A stretch of 39,362 bases of DNA from Flavobacteriia bacterium (GCA_002747695.1 PDQD01000022.1:1-39362), one strand, 5' to 3'. Shown: positions 18,507 through 29,130, numbered from the stretch's first letter. Numbers and translations: made by a program. Notes: generated by a model from the sequence alone, not told the origin.

Positions 18507-19418
18507 ATGAAACGCAGAGATTTTATTATAAAAACCGGAGCTGCTTGCGGATTGATAGGCGCAGGAAGTTTGTCAATCATGGGTTTTAAGAAGTCATTTA
18601 GAAAACATTTGACTATTCTTCACACCAATGATGTGCACAGCAGAATAGACCCCTTTCCTTTAACTGACAAGCGTCATGCCAACCGTGGCGGAGTCGCACG
18701 TAGAGCAACACTGATTAAGCAGATCAGAGCAGAAAATCCTAATACTTTATTATTTGATGCCGGCGATATTTTTCAAGGTACTCCTTATTTCAATTATTTT
18801 AAAGGCGAGCTGGAAATCAAATTGATGAGTATGATGAAATACGATGCAGCGACAATAGGCAATCACGATTTTGATAATGGCGTAGATGGGTTGGATGCAC
18901 AATTGCCTCATGCTACATTTGATTTTTTATCTGCTAATTATGATTTCAAAAACACAGTTCTGGACGGTAAAGTAAAGCCTTATAAGATCTATGAAAAAGC
19001 AGGTATACGTATAGGTGTTTTTGGATTGGGAATCAAATTGGAAGGTTTGGTTAACAAAGCCTTATCCAAGGAAACAAAATATTTGGATCCTGTAGGGATT
19101 GCTCAGGATATGAGCAGATTATTAAAGGAAGAGGAACACTGTGATTTAGTCATTTGTCTGTCCCATTTGGGTTACAGCTACAAGTCTGAAGATATTATAT
19201 CAGATTTAAAATTGGCATCCCAAACAGAAAATATCGATTTAATCATAGGGGGACATACCCACACATTCTTAAAAAAACCTACGGTTACTAAAAACAGAAA
19301 AGGCAAGAATATGTTAATCAATCAGGTGGGTTTTGCCGGTATTAATCTGGGACGTATTGATTATTACTGGGACGATGCTGATAATATGACCGGGGAAGGG
19401 GTTAGTATTATTGTTTAA
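18507..19418 (+). CDS. Metallophosphatase (5'-nucleotidase catalytic domain) with Tat-like signal
   Basis: MKRRDFIIKTGAACGL; LTILHTNDVHSRIDPF, LLFDAGDIFQGTPYFN, ATIGNHDFDNG, DLIIGGHTHTFL. Confidence 0.9.
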   Translation: MKRRDFIIKTGAACGLIGAGSLSIMGFKKSFRKHLTILHTNDVHSRIDPFPLTDKRHANRGGVARRATLIKQIRAENPNTLLFDAGDIFQGTPYFNYFKGELEIKLMSMMKYDAATIGNHDFDNGVDGLDAQLPHATFDFLSANYDFKNTVLDGKVKPYKIYEKAGIRIGVFGLGIKLEGLVNKALSKETKYLDPVGIAQDMSRLLKEEEHCDLVICLSHLGYSYKSEDIISDLKLASQTENIDLIIGGHTHTFLKKPTVTKNRKGKNMLINQVGFAGINLGRIDYYWDDADNMTGEGVSIIV

Positions 19419-19475
19419 AATACTGCTATCTGAACAAAAAAACATATATTTGTTAAAAATCAAAGTTATAAGATT

Positions 19476-20036
19476 ATGCCATTTTTATTAATTATTTTAG
19501 TTTTAGCTGTTGTCATAGCTATGTATGCGGTTATTTTATACAATCGTCTGGTAGCTTTACGTAACCGTCGTGAAAATGCTTTTGCAGATATTGATGTTCA
19601 ACTGCGTCAGCGCCATGATTTAGTGCCGCAATTGGTAGATACAGTTAAGGGTTATGCGTCACATGAAAAAGAATTGTTGACTGAAATTACCCGTGCCCGT
19701 TCTGCTGCGATGAATGCCGGAACAATTGAAGAAAAGATTGTTGCGGAGCAAAAGTTAGTGTCTGGACTTCAGGGTTTGAAAATAGCTGTGGAAAACTATC
19801 CTGACCTTAAAGCTAATCAAAACTTTATGCAGTTACAGGAGGAATTGAGTGATATTGAAAACAAACTGGCTGCTTCCAGAAGATTTTTTAATGGAGCAAC
19901 TACAGAGTACAATACGGCAGTAGAGAGTTTCCCGTCTAATGTGATTGCTAAAAATTACAACTTTAAAAGAGAAGTCTTATTTGATTTGGCTGAAAGACGT
20001 GAATCAATGCAGGAACCACCGGAAATTAAATTCTAA
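19476..20036 (+). CDS. LemA family protein
   Basis: YNRLVALRNRRENAFADIDVQLRQRHDLVPQLVDTVKGYASHE. Confidence 0.95.
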   Translation: MPFLLIILVLAVVIAMYAVILYNRLVALRNRRENAFADIDVQLRQRHDLVPQLVDTVKGYASHEKELLTEITRARSAAMNAGTIEEKIVAEQKLVSGLQGLKIAVENYPDLKANQNFMQLQEELSDIENKLAASRRFFNGATTEYNTAVESFPSNVIAKNYNFKREVLFDLAERRESMQEPPEIKF

Positions 20037-20965
20037 TGCAATATGTAGGCATACAAAGCCAGATTAATAGAAACAATTTCAATTCTGTTTTGTTACTGAT
20101 AGCATTTCCTATATTGCTATTGGCTATGGTATATGCATTTATATTTTTTATAGGTGGTAAGGGTTTTCAACAAACCAATCAAGGATTTTTGATGATACTA
20201 CCCTGGGTATTGATAGGGGTAAGTATATGGTTTGCTGTAGCATGGTTTTTTAACAGTAAGATGATACAATTCGCTACCGGCGCTAAATCTCTGGATAGGC
20301 GGACAAATAAACGGGTGTATAATCTGCTGGAAAACCTGTGTATAGCGCAAGGTATGCCCATGCCCAAACTATTTGTGATTAATGACTCCTCTTTAAATGC
20401 CTATGCCAGCGGTTTGAAACCGTCTCAATATGCTGTGACATTATCTCAGGGAATTATAGATAAGTTGGATGACGATGAATTGGAGAGTGTGATGGCACAT
20501 GAACTCACCCATATCATCAATAAAGACGTACAGTTGTTGGTCATCTCTATTATTTTTGTGGGAATATTTGCCTTTATTGCCGAAAGTGTATTCAGATCTT
20601 TGCGTTTTGGCGGTCGTAGCAGTGATGGCAGAGGTTCTGCTGCGGTTATTTTAATAGCAGTTGTTATTAGTGCTATAGCTTACTTTTTATCCATATTGAT
20701 GCGTTTTGGTATTTCACGTTCGCGGGAATATATGGCTGATGCCGGATCTGCTGAAATGACTAAAAATCCTATGGCTTTGGCATCTGCTTTACGAAAAATC
20801 GCCAATGATCCTGCCATTGAAGCTCTTGAAAACCGGGATGTCGCTCAGCTTTTTATCGATAATCCTAAACCTTCTGCTCATGGCTTTTCCTGGGATAATC
20901 TGTTTACCACACACCCGCCTATCGAAAAACGCATAGCCGTATTAGAACAGTTTGTAAACAGTTGA
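20036..20965 (+). CDS. M48 family metallopeptidase (HtpX-like)
   Basis: DDELESVMAHELTHIINKDVQLL (HExxH) and SREYMADAGSAEMTKNPMALASAL; overlaps the lemA stop. Confidence 0.92.
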   Translation: MQYVGIQSQINRNNFNSVLLLIAFPILLLAMVYAFIFFIGGKGFQQTNQGFLMILPWVLIGVSIWFAVAWFFNSKMIQFATGAKSLDRRTNKRVYNLLENLCIAQGMPMPKLFVINDSSLNAYASGLKPSQYAVTLSQGIIDKLDDDELESVMAHELTHIINKDVQLLVISIIFVGIFAFIAESVFRSLRFGGRSSDGRGSAAVILIAVVISAIAYFLSILMRFGISRSREYMADAGSAEMTKNPMALASALRKIANDPAIEALENRDVAQLFIDNPKPSAHGFSWDNLFTTHPPIEKRIAVLEQFVNS

Positions 20966-21222
20966 AAACTTTAAATAAAAAGTTACCTGAATTGAAAAAT
21001 ATACCTTATTTTTAACACTGTTTTTGACAAGTAAAATAGACCATGCGGTCTTATGAAAAAACTATGTAAATTTTTATCAAGTACATGATAATTATGTTAA
21101 TGCTTATGATTGCTATGCGTCAATTAAAATCATTAAAAGACAACGTGTCTTTTAGGGGAACTACTCAAAAAAATTTGTAAATAATTTCTTTAACTAAATT
21201 AAATAAAAATACTTAAAACCAT

Positions 21223-24200
21223 ATGTTTAATTCAAATTTATTTCGTGTGAAAATAGTTTATTATTTTATTATTGCTGTGGTATTGGTAGGTTTAAATGCC
21301 TGTAATACCAATCATAAAAAAGAAAGTGATGTAAATGCTTATGCATCTTATCTCTCCGGCATCCCCGATAGTCGTATTTCTGTGACTTCGGATTTTAAAT
21401 TCTTTTTAAACGAACCTGTAGATGTGACATCTGTTTCCGATGACGTTTTAACGATTAAGCCTCGTGTCCCCGGAACCATTAGTCTGGAGCAGAATACCAT
21501 AATTTTTACACCGAGTGAGAAACTGAAAAGTAACAGCACCTATAAACTCACCCTGCATTTATCAAAATTGTATAACGATATTGACAAAAATCTCAAAGAC
21601 TTTACCATGACTGCCAAGACCAAAGAGCTCTTGTTTACGGTAACTGTAGATGCACCAATGTCTTATGATAAAAACTGGAATTATGTCAATGGTTTTATCA
21701 ACGCCAGTGATGTCCTTGAAACCGATAAATTGTCTCAAATACTGACTGTGACGTATGGCGGAAAGAAGCAGCCGGTAACATTTGATGACATGGGTGCGTT
21801 AGCCTCAAGAATCCATTTTAAAATAGATAGTATCAAGCGGTTGGATGACGATAAAGAACTGTTGGTGCAATGGGATGGTAAACCTGTACAATCAACTTCA
21901 GAGGGAGGTGACGAAATCCTTATTATAGGCAAGAAGACTTTTGCAATTATGGATATCAGTGTTATTGAAGGCGATAAACAACAAATAGACATCAGTTTTT
22001 CGGATCCCCTGAAACCCGATCAGAACCTCAAAGGTCTCATCCAGTTTGCAGGTGAAGAAGAACATTCTTACACTTATAAAATCAGTAACAACGTGGTATC
22101 CATTTATCCTAAATCAACGATTAAAGATAAAATTGAAATTGAAATTTTTAAGGGTATAAAAAATGTCGATGGTATTACGATGAAAGAAGACGTGTTACAT
22201 GAATTGTATTTTGAATCTCTGAAACCAGAGGTCAGCTTTATCAGTAGTGGATCTATTCTTCCAAATTCGAGTAATCTGAAAATCAATTTTAAAGCTGTCA
22301 ATCTCAAAGCTGTAGATGCCACCGTTTACAAAATTTACAAAAACAATATTTTGCAATTTTTACAACAGAACGATCTCAATAACCAAGGTAAAATACGCTA
22401 TGTGGGACGTCCGGTGGCAAAATATACGGTCAATCTGACCAATCGTGGTTTAGAATTGGATAAGCCTAATGCTTTTGCTATAGATCTTGCAGATTTGGTA
22501 AGGGTAGAAGAAGGGGCGATGTACCGGGTAAAGTTGTCTATCAATAAAGCTTATGCCAATTACTCATGTGAAGATGAGGAATCTGACCAAACCATAACAT
22601 ACGGTAAAAAAGATATTGACACCGGAGAATATGATACTGAAGGCTCTGATTACGATGACTATTATGATTATTATTGGGAAGAAAGTGACGATCCGTGTAC
22701 AGATTCATACTATGCCGAAAGAACTATAAGCACAAATATTTTGGCCACAAATCTTGGTGTTATTGTCAAAAAAGGCAATAATAATACCACATTTGTTGCT
22801 GTTACAGATTTATTGACGACTAAACCCGTACAAGGGGTAAAAGTAGAATTGTACAATTTACAACGTCAACCACTCATTTCGGCTAAAACTAATGCAGAGG
22901 GTATAGCCGAATTTAATGATCATGAAAACGCTTTTTTTGCCGTAGCTTCAGATGGTGTAAACACAACTTATGTCAAAATGAATGATGGTAAAGCTTTATC
23001 TATGAGTAAGTTTGACGTATCCGGTGAGAAGTTGCAAAAAGGTATACAAGGTTATATCTATGGTGAACGCGGCGTATGGCGTCCCGGAGACACTATGTAC
23101 CTGACCTTTGTGTTAAATGACAAAAACAATCCGTTGCCGGATAAACACCCTGTCAAATTTGAACTGTATAATCCACAAGGCAAACTCATAGACCGCGCTA
23201 CCAGATTGAAAAATACAGACAATGTCTATACTTACGCACCAACGACAGGTCAGGATGCTTTGACCGGTAACTGGAAATTGCGGGTAGTTGTCGGTGGGGC
23301 AAGTTTCAACAAGGTTTTAAAGGTAGAAACCATCAAGCCTAACCGTCTAAAAATCAAGGTTAATACTAGAGGGAAAATAGCTAAAGCCAATCAAAATATC
23401 AGAGGTGATATTGAAGTGAAATGGTTACACGGTGCTATTGCCAAAGACCTCAAACTGGATGTCAATGCTAAATTTTACCCAACCAAAACCGTGTTTGATG
23501 GTTTTAATCAATACAATTTTGATGATGTAACCCGAGCATTCGGCGCTGAAGAATTCAAAGTGTTAGAAGGACATTTAGACAATCAGGGAGAAACCAGTTT
23601 CTCAATCAAGCCTAAATTGGACAGTAGAGCTCCCGGAATGTTACAAGCGAGTTTTATAACCAAAGTTTATGAAAATGCCGGTGATTTCAGTACTGATGTC
23701 TTTACTCAAAAGGTGTCACCATATACGTCTTATGTAGGTCTCAATCCTGCTGAAGAACAACAGTCTTCAAACTATTTATTTACCGATGAAGATTATACTT
23801 TCAATGTCGTGTCAGTCAATGAAGATGGTAAAGGAATTGCCAATAAACTGGAAGTTGATGTTTATAAATTGTCATGGCGTTGGTGGTGGAATAATTCTGA
23901 AGACGGTCTTTATTCCTATGATGGTAGAGAATACCATGAAACCTATGAAAGCATTCCAGTTAATACCGGTGCATCGGGGAAAGGCAGTTTCAAACTAAAT
24001 ATCGATAAAAGTGATTGGGGACGCTACTTGATTAAAGTTAAAGATAGATCATCCGGACATACGACGTCCAGTGTCGTTTATTTTGATTGGCCTTCATGGT
24101 ACGGTAAAAAACGCTCCAATCAGGATAAATCCAATGCTACTATGCTGGTCTTTACAACTGATAAAGAAGTCTATAATGTCAATGATAAGATTGAAGTGAA

Positions 24201-26739
24201 ATTTCCTTCGTCCAAAGGTAGCCGGGCTTTGATAACCATAGAGAATGGGACAGAAGTTTTAGATTATTTCTGGGTAGAAACAAAGGATAAACAAACCACA
24301 TTCAGTTGTCCGGTACCGGCGTATTATGCCCCTAATGTATTTGTGAATATATCATTGATACAACCGCATAGCCAGACAGTCAATGACTTGCCTATACGTA
24401 TGTATGGCTCAGTTCCGGTGTCAGTTAAAAATCCGGCTACCCAATTAGAACCACAATTGACCATGTCAGATGAAGTGAGACCGGAAACTAAAATAGATAT
24501 TAAAGTCAAAGAAAAAAACGGCAAACCAATGACCTATACCATCGCATTAGTCGATGAAGGACTATTGGATTTAACCCGTTTTAAAACCCCTAATGCCTGG
24601 AATACATTTTACGCCAAACAATCACTGGGGGTCAAAACCTGGGATATTTTTGACGATGTCATAGGGGCTTACGGAGGAAGAATTAATCAGATTTTAAGTA
24701 TTGGTGGGGATGAATCAGGATTAGCCAATAAAAACAAAAAAGCCAATCGTTTTAAACCTATGGTTAAATTTATAGGGCCATTCCAATTAAAAGCCAATGG
24801 CACTGCAAAACATCAGATTGAAATTCCGCAGTATGTAGGTGCAGTAAGAGCTATGGTAGTCGCCAGTAATACAAAAAAAGGCGCTTATGGTAGTGCCGAA
24901 AAATCAGTCTTTGTACGTAAACCTGTGATGATTTTAGCTTCTTTACCGCGTAAAATCACACCTCAGGAAACAGTCACCTTACCGGTCACGGTATTTGCTA
25001 TGACACCGAAGGTGAAAAAAGTCAAGGTGAGTTTAGAACCCAATAAATCCTATACGATTGTTGGGGATAAAACGCAAAGTATATCATTCAGTCAACCGGA
25101 CGAGAAGATGCTGTACTTTAAGTTGAAGGTCAATGATTTCAAAGGCATCGGTCATATTGCCTTACAGGCTACTTCCGGTAGAGAAAAGGCTTCTTATAAG
25201 GTAGAAATAGATGTGTTGAATCCGAACCCGGTAACGGTTGAAACGCATGATTTGATTGTAAAGTCTAATGACAACGGCAGGATTGATTTTAGCAGTTTTG
25301 GAACAAAGGGAACCAATAAGGCTACTCTGGAATTGTCAACGCTGCCACCGATTAATTTTACCAAACGCTTACAGTACCTCATTCAGTATCCACACGGTTG
25401 TGTAGAGCAAACCACATCGAGTGCTTTTCCACAATTGTACTTTCAGGAAATTTTTGATTTACCGGCAGAGCGCAGACAAAAGATTGAAAGAAATATAAAA
25501 GCCACGATAAAGCGTTTATATGGTTTTCAAAAATCAAGTGGTGGATTGTCTTATTGGCAAGGTAATTCTTATGAGGATGACTGGGGAACCTCATATGCCG
25601 GTCATTTTATGATAGAAGCAGAGAAAAAAGGTTATGCACTTCCGGTTGGGTTTAAAGACAAGTGGATTTCTTATCAAAAACAAGCGGCCAGACAGTGGCG
25701 CTACACTTCATCGTCTTACTCAGGTAATGATTTGGCACAAGCCTACCGTTTATATACGTTGAGTTTAGCTAACAGCCCTGATTTGGCGTCCATGAACAGA
25801 TTACGCGAAACTAAAGGTATTTCTAACGAAGCCAAAATGCGATTGGCATCGGCTTATGCCATGATTGGTAAACGTTCTATTGCACTCGCTGTATTAAAAA
25901 CATTAAAAAGAGAGCAGTCTCGTTATTACAAGCATTATTACGGCTCAGAAATACGTGATAAAGCTATGGGGTTAGAAACCTATATATTGTTAGATGATGA
26001 GACAAAAGCCATCAAATTGGCGCAAACTATTGCAGAAAAACTTTCAAGTGATCAATGGATGAGCACGCAGACTACGGCTTATGCCTTATTGGCGATGTCA
26101 AAATATGCCTTGAAAAACGGTAATGATACCGGTATTGAGGTGTCTTATGATTTTAATGGCAGTAAAAAATCTATTACAACGCCTAAAGCTCTATGGACGA
26201 CCTCATGGGATGAGGTACGACAAAATAACACCTTGCAAATCACCAACAAAAATAAAGGGGTAGTTTATGTCAGGATTTTTAATGCTGGCGTTTTACCGGT
26301 AGGTCAGGAGAAAGTCATTCAAAAAAATCTGGAAGCTAATGTGAAATATATGACCAAAGACGGCGAACCAATCAACATTGGTCAATTGACACAAGGTACT
26401 AATTTTGTCGCTGAAATACATGTCAAGAACACTTCTGATGACAAGGTGGAAAATGTAGCTTTAACCCAGTATCTGCCTTCGGGTTGGGAAATTGTAAATA
26501 CCAGATTTACAGATTATGGTGACAGTACAGAAACCGCTGAAGTCGATTATACAGACATCAGAGATGCCCGTATCAGTTATTATTTTAGTTTGGGTAAACG
26601 TGAGGCCAAAACGTTCAGAGTATTGTTAAACGCTTCATATCAGGGTGATTATTACTTACCCGGTGTCCAGTGTGAGGCCATGTATGATCATGATTATTTG
26701 GTGCGCACCAAAGGTCAATGGATTGAAATAGTTAAATAA
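21223..26739 (+). CDS. Bacterial alpha-2-macroglobulin family lipoprotein (thioester type)
   Basis: 1838 aa; lipobox LNAC; bait/MG domains (YGERGVWRPGDTMYLTFVL); thioester CVEQ at 25399-25410 (YPHGCVEQTTSSAFPQLY). Confidence 0.93.
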   Translation: MFNSNLFRVKIVYYFIIAVVLVGLNACNTNHKKESDVNAYASYLSGIPDSRISVTSDFKFFLNEPVDVTSVSDDVLTIKPRVPGTISLEQNTIIFTPSEKLKSNSTYKLTLHLSKLYNDIDKNLKDFTMTAKTKELLFTVTVDAPMSYDKNWNYVNGFINASDVLETDKLSQILTVTYGGKKQPVTFDDMGALASRIHFKIDSIKRLDDDKELLVQWDGKPVQSTSEGGDEILIIGKKTFAIMDISVIEGDKQQIDISFSDPLKPDQNLKGLIQFAGEEEHSYTYKISNNVVSIYPKSTIKDKIEIEIFKGIKNVDGITMKEDVLHELYFESLKPEVSFISSGSILPNSSNLKINFKAVNLKAVDATVYKIYKNNILQFLQQNDLNNQGKIRYVGRPVAKYTVNLTNRGLELDKPNAFAIDLADLVRVEEGAMYRVKLSINKAYANYSCEDEESDQTITYGKKDIDTGEYDTEGSDYDDYYDYYWEESDDPCTDSYYAERTISTNILATNLGVIVKKGNNNTTFVAVTDLLTTKPVQGVKVELYNLQRQPLISAKTNAEGIAEFNDHENAFFAVASDGVNTTYVKMNDGKALSMSKFDVSGEKLQKGIQGYIYGERGVWRPGDTMYLTFVLNDKNNPLPDKHPVKFELYNPQGKLIDRATRLKNTDNVYTYAPTTGQDALTGNWKLRVVVGGASFNKVLKVETIKPNRLKIKVNTRGKIAKANQNIRGDIEVKWLHGAIAKDLKLDVNAKFYPTKTVFDGFNQYNFDDVTRAFGAEEFKVLEGHLDNQGETSFSIKPKLDSRAPGMLQASFITKVYENAGDFSTDVFTQKVSPYTSYVGLNPAEEQQSSNYLFTDEDYTFNVVSVNEDGKGIANKLEVDVYKLSWRWWWNNSEDGLYSYDGREYHETYESIPVNTGASGKGSFKLNIDKSDWGRYLIKVKDRSSGHTTSSVVYFDWPSWYGKKRSNQDKSNATMLVFTTDKEVYNVNDKIEVKFPSSKGSRALITIENGTEVLDYFWVETKDKQTTFSCPVPAYYAPNVFVNISLIQPHSQTVNDLPIRMYGSVPVSVKNPATQLEPQLTMSDEVRPETKIDIKVKEKNGKPMTYTIALVDEGLLDLTRFKTPNAWNTFYAKQSLGVKTWDIFDDVIGAYGGRINQILSIGGDESGLANKNKKANRFKPMVKFIGPFQLKANGTAKHQIEIPQYVGAVRAMVVASNTKKGAYGSAEKSVFVRKPVMILASLPRKITPQETVTLPVTVFAMTPKVKKVKVSLEPNKSYTIVGDKTQSISFSQPDEKMLYFKLKVNDFKGIGHIALQATSGREKASYKVEIDVLNPNPVTVETHDLIVKSNDNGRIDFSSFGTKGTNKATLELSTLPPINFTKRLQYLIQYPHGCVEQTTSSAFPQLYFQEIFDLPAERRQKIERNIKATIKRLYGFQKSSGGLSYWQGNSYEDDWGTSYAGHFMIEAEKKGYALPVGFKDKWISYQKQAARQWRYTSSSYSGNDLAQAYRLYTLSLANSPDLASMNRLRETKGISNEAKMRLASAYAMIGKRSIALAVLKTLKREQSRYYKHYYGSEIRDKAMGLETYILLDDETKAIKLAQTIAEKLSSDQWMSTQTTAYALLAMSKYALKNGNDTGIEVSYDFNGSKKSITTPKALWTTSWDEVRQNNTLQITNKNKGVVYVRIFNAGVLPVGQEKVIQKNLEANVKYMTKDGEPINIGQLTQGTNFVAEIHVKNTSDDKVENVALTQYLPSGWEIVNTRFTDYGDSTETAEVDYTDIRDARISYYFSLGKREAKTFRVLLNASYQGDYYLPGVQCEAMYDHDYLVRTKGQWIEIVK

Positions 26740-26781
26740 ACCGGGCTGTTTTATGCATACGCCGATAGACTCTAACTTAAT

Positions 26782-29130
26782 ATGCAGCAATTAAAGACGT
26801 ATATCGTCAACCATAAAAAAACGACCATAATTATGGTCGTTTTGCTGATTGTGTATTATTTTAGTTTACCGCGACCGCTTTTTAAAGACCCCACCTCAAC
26901 GGTTGTAACAGCGCGCAACAATGAATTGTTAGGCGCTGTTATAGCCGAAGATGGTCAATGGCGTTTTCCGGAGATTGATACTGTACCGGAAAAATTTAAA
27001 CATTGTATTTTACAATTTGAAGATGCATATTTCTACTGGCATTTTGGGTTTAATCCTGTGTCTATGGTTAAGGCTACGGTTGAAAACATCAAGGCTGGGA
27101 AAATAGTTCGGGGCGGCAGTACATTGACACAACAGGTTATCCGGTTGTCAAGAAAACATAAACGACGTACATATGCTGAGAAATTTATAGAGCTTATTCT
27201 CGCAACAAGATTGGAATTTGGGTATTCTAAAAAGAATATTTTAAGATTGTATGCGTCTCATGCGCCGTTTGGAAGTAATGTTATAGGATTAGAAATGGCG
27301 GCTTGGCGGTATTTTGGATTGCAACCTCATCAATTGTCCTGGGCAGAGACGGCTACATTGGCTGTATTGCCCAATGCCCCCAGCTTAATATACCCCGGTA
27401 AAAATCAGCGGGAATTAAAAGAAAAGCGGAACAGATTACTCAAAAAACTCTACAAGAAAAATATCATAGACCAAATGACCTATGAGCTTGCTATTGCCGA
27501 AGACTTACCACAAAAACCTTATCGTTTACCGGCTTTAGCGCCTCATTTAGTACAGGACGTCAGTATAAATTATAAAGGTCAAAGGTTACAAACCTCTATC
27601 GACAAGCACCTTCAAAATCAAGTCAATACATTGGTCAAAAGTCACTATGAGATTCAAAAGCAAAATGAGGTTTACAATATCGCGGTTTTGGTTTTAGATG
27701 TTGACACCAGACAAGTGCTCGTTTATGTAGGCAATAGTCCTACGAGTGTCCGTCATGAAAAAGACGTCAATAATATTATAGCTCCGCGTAGTACAGGTAG
27801 TACATTAAAGCCTTTATTATACGCCCATATGTTGCAATCAGGGGATTTGTTACCTACGCAACTCGTCACAGATGTTCCTACGCAAATAGCCGGTTATTCA
27901 CCTAACAATTATGATTTAACGTTTGATGGTGCAGTACCTGCCAATGATGCTTTGACTCGCTCGCTGAATATTCCGGCAGTCAGGCTGTTACGTGACTATG
28001 GTCTGCCAAAGTTCAGAGATGAATTGGAACAGTATCACATTAAGCATATCAACAGATCATCAGATCACTATGGCTTATCTTTGATTTTAGGCGGTAGTGA
28101 AGCCAATCTTTGGGATTTATGTAAGGTTTATGCCGGTTATGCCGGTATAGTCAATCACTTTGAAAATTTGGGGCATAAGTATTATAAAGATGAATTTGTC
28201 AATCCGTCTTACGACTTGTCTGACAAAGTTGATTTTGGAGCTGTTAAATCCAATCACAGTGGTATTGATGCCGGATCGGTTTTTACTACGCTCAACACAT
28301 TGACAGAAGTCAACCGTCCGGGTGATGAACAATCCTGGCATTTTTACAAATCATCTCAAAAAATAGCCTGGAAAACAGGTACGAGTTTTGGTAATAAAGA
28401 TGCCTGGGCAATAGGGGTAACGCCAAAATATGTAGTAGGTGTATGGGTTGGCAATTCAGACGGGGAGGGGAGAACCGGGCTTACCGGTGCAGGTAGTGCT
28501 TCCCCACTGATGTTTCAGGTATTTGATGTCTTGCCGAAATCCCATTGGTTTCTAGAACCTTATGAAGATTTAGTTGAAGCTGAGATTTGTAAAAAAAGTG
28601 GTTATCTGGCTTTGCCTATATGTCCGTCTGTCAAAAAACTCATTCCTAAAAACGGTGTCAAAGGAGGGGTTTGTCCTTATCATTTAGAAGTCCATCTGGA
28701 TCAAAACGAACAGTATCAGGTCAATACCCAATGTGAAAGTATAGACCGTATTGTAACTAAAACCTGGTTTCGTTTGCCACCCTTGATGGCGTATTATTAT
28801 AGCCAAAACCATCCTGATTACAGGACTTTACCTCATTTCAGAGCTGATTGTCAAATGTTGGAGAAAGAAAAGATGGATTTTTTATTCCCTACAGAATTTC
28901 AATCTCAGGTATCATTGACTAAAGATGTGGACGGAGAATTAAAACCTGTGGTGTTAAAATTAGCCCATTCAAACCCCGATGCAACAGTTTTTTGGTATCT
29001 GGATGAAGAATTTATCAAAGCTACTGAAGATTATCATGAGTTGGCCGTTATTCCCGAAGTAGGTTTACATGTTATAACGGTAATTGACGAATTTGGCAAT
29101 GAGAAAAAAAGGCTGCTCACCATCAATTAG
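26782..29130 (+). CDS. pbpC: Penicillin-binding protein 1C
   Basis: Transglycosylase FEDAYFYWHFGFNP, RGGSTLTQQVIRLSR; transpeptidase RSTGSTLKPLLYA, KTGTSFGNKDAWAIG; C-terminal BiPBP domain. Confidence 0.93.
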   Translation: MQQLKTYIVNHKKTTIIMVVLLIVYYFSLPRPLFKDPTSTVVTARNNELLGAVIAEDGQWRFPEIDTVPEKFKHCILQFEDAYFYWHFGFNPVSMVKATVENIKAGKIVRGGSTLTQQVIRLSRKHKRRTYAEKFIELILATRLEFGYSKKNILRLYASHAPFGSNVIGLEMAAWRYFGLQPHQLSWAETATLAVLPNAPSLIYPGKNQRELKEKRNRLLKKLYKKNIIDQMTYELAIAEDLPQKPYRLPALAPHLVQDVSINYKGQRLQTSIDKHLQNQVNTLVKSHYEIQKQNEVYNIAVLVLDVDTRQVLVYVGNSPTSVRHEKDVNNIIAPRSTGSTLKPLLYAHMLQSGDLLPTQLVTDVPTQIAGYSPNNYDLTFDGAVPANDALTRSLNIPAVRLLRDYGLPKFRDELEQYHIKHINRSSDHYGLSLILGGSEANLWDLCKVYAGYAGIVNHFENLGHKYYKDEFVNPSYDLSDKVDFGAVKSNHSGIDAGSVFTTLNTLTEVNRPGDEQSWHFYKSSQKIAWKTGTSFGNKDAWAIGVTPKYVVGVWVGNSDGEGRTGLTGAGSASPLMFQVFDVLPKSHWFLEPYEDLVEAEICKKSGYLALPICPSVKKLIPKNGVKGGVCPYHLEVHLDQNEQYQVNTQCESIDRIVTKTWFRLPPLMAYYYSQNHPDYRTLPHFRADCQMLEKEKMDFLFPTEFQSQVSLTKDVDGELKPVVLKLAHSNPDATVFWYLDEEFIKATEDYHELAVIPEVGLHVITVIDEFGNEKKRLLTIN
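26818..26843. repeat. 26-bp perfect palindrome inside the pbpC 5' coding region
   Basis: AAAACGACCATAA|TTATGGTCGTTTT, identical to its reverse complement. Confidence 0.9.

Noticed and set aside
21038-21051. Small hairpin AGACC-ATGC-GGTCT downstream of the M48 gene
   Set aside because: Only 5 bp stem without a T tract; too weak to call a terminator.
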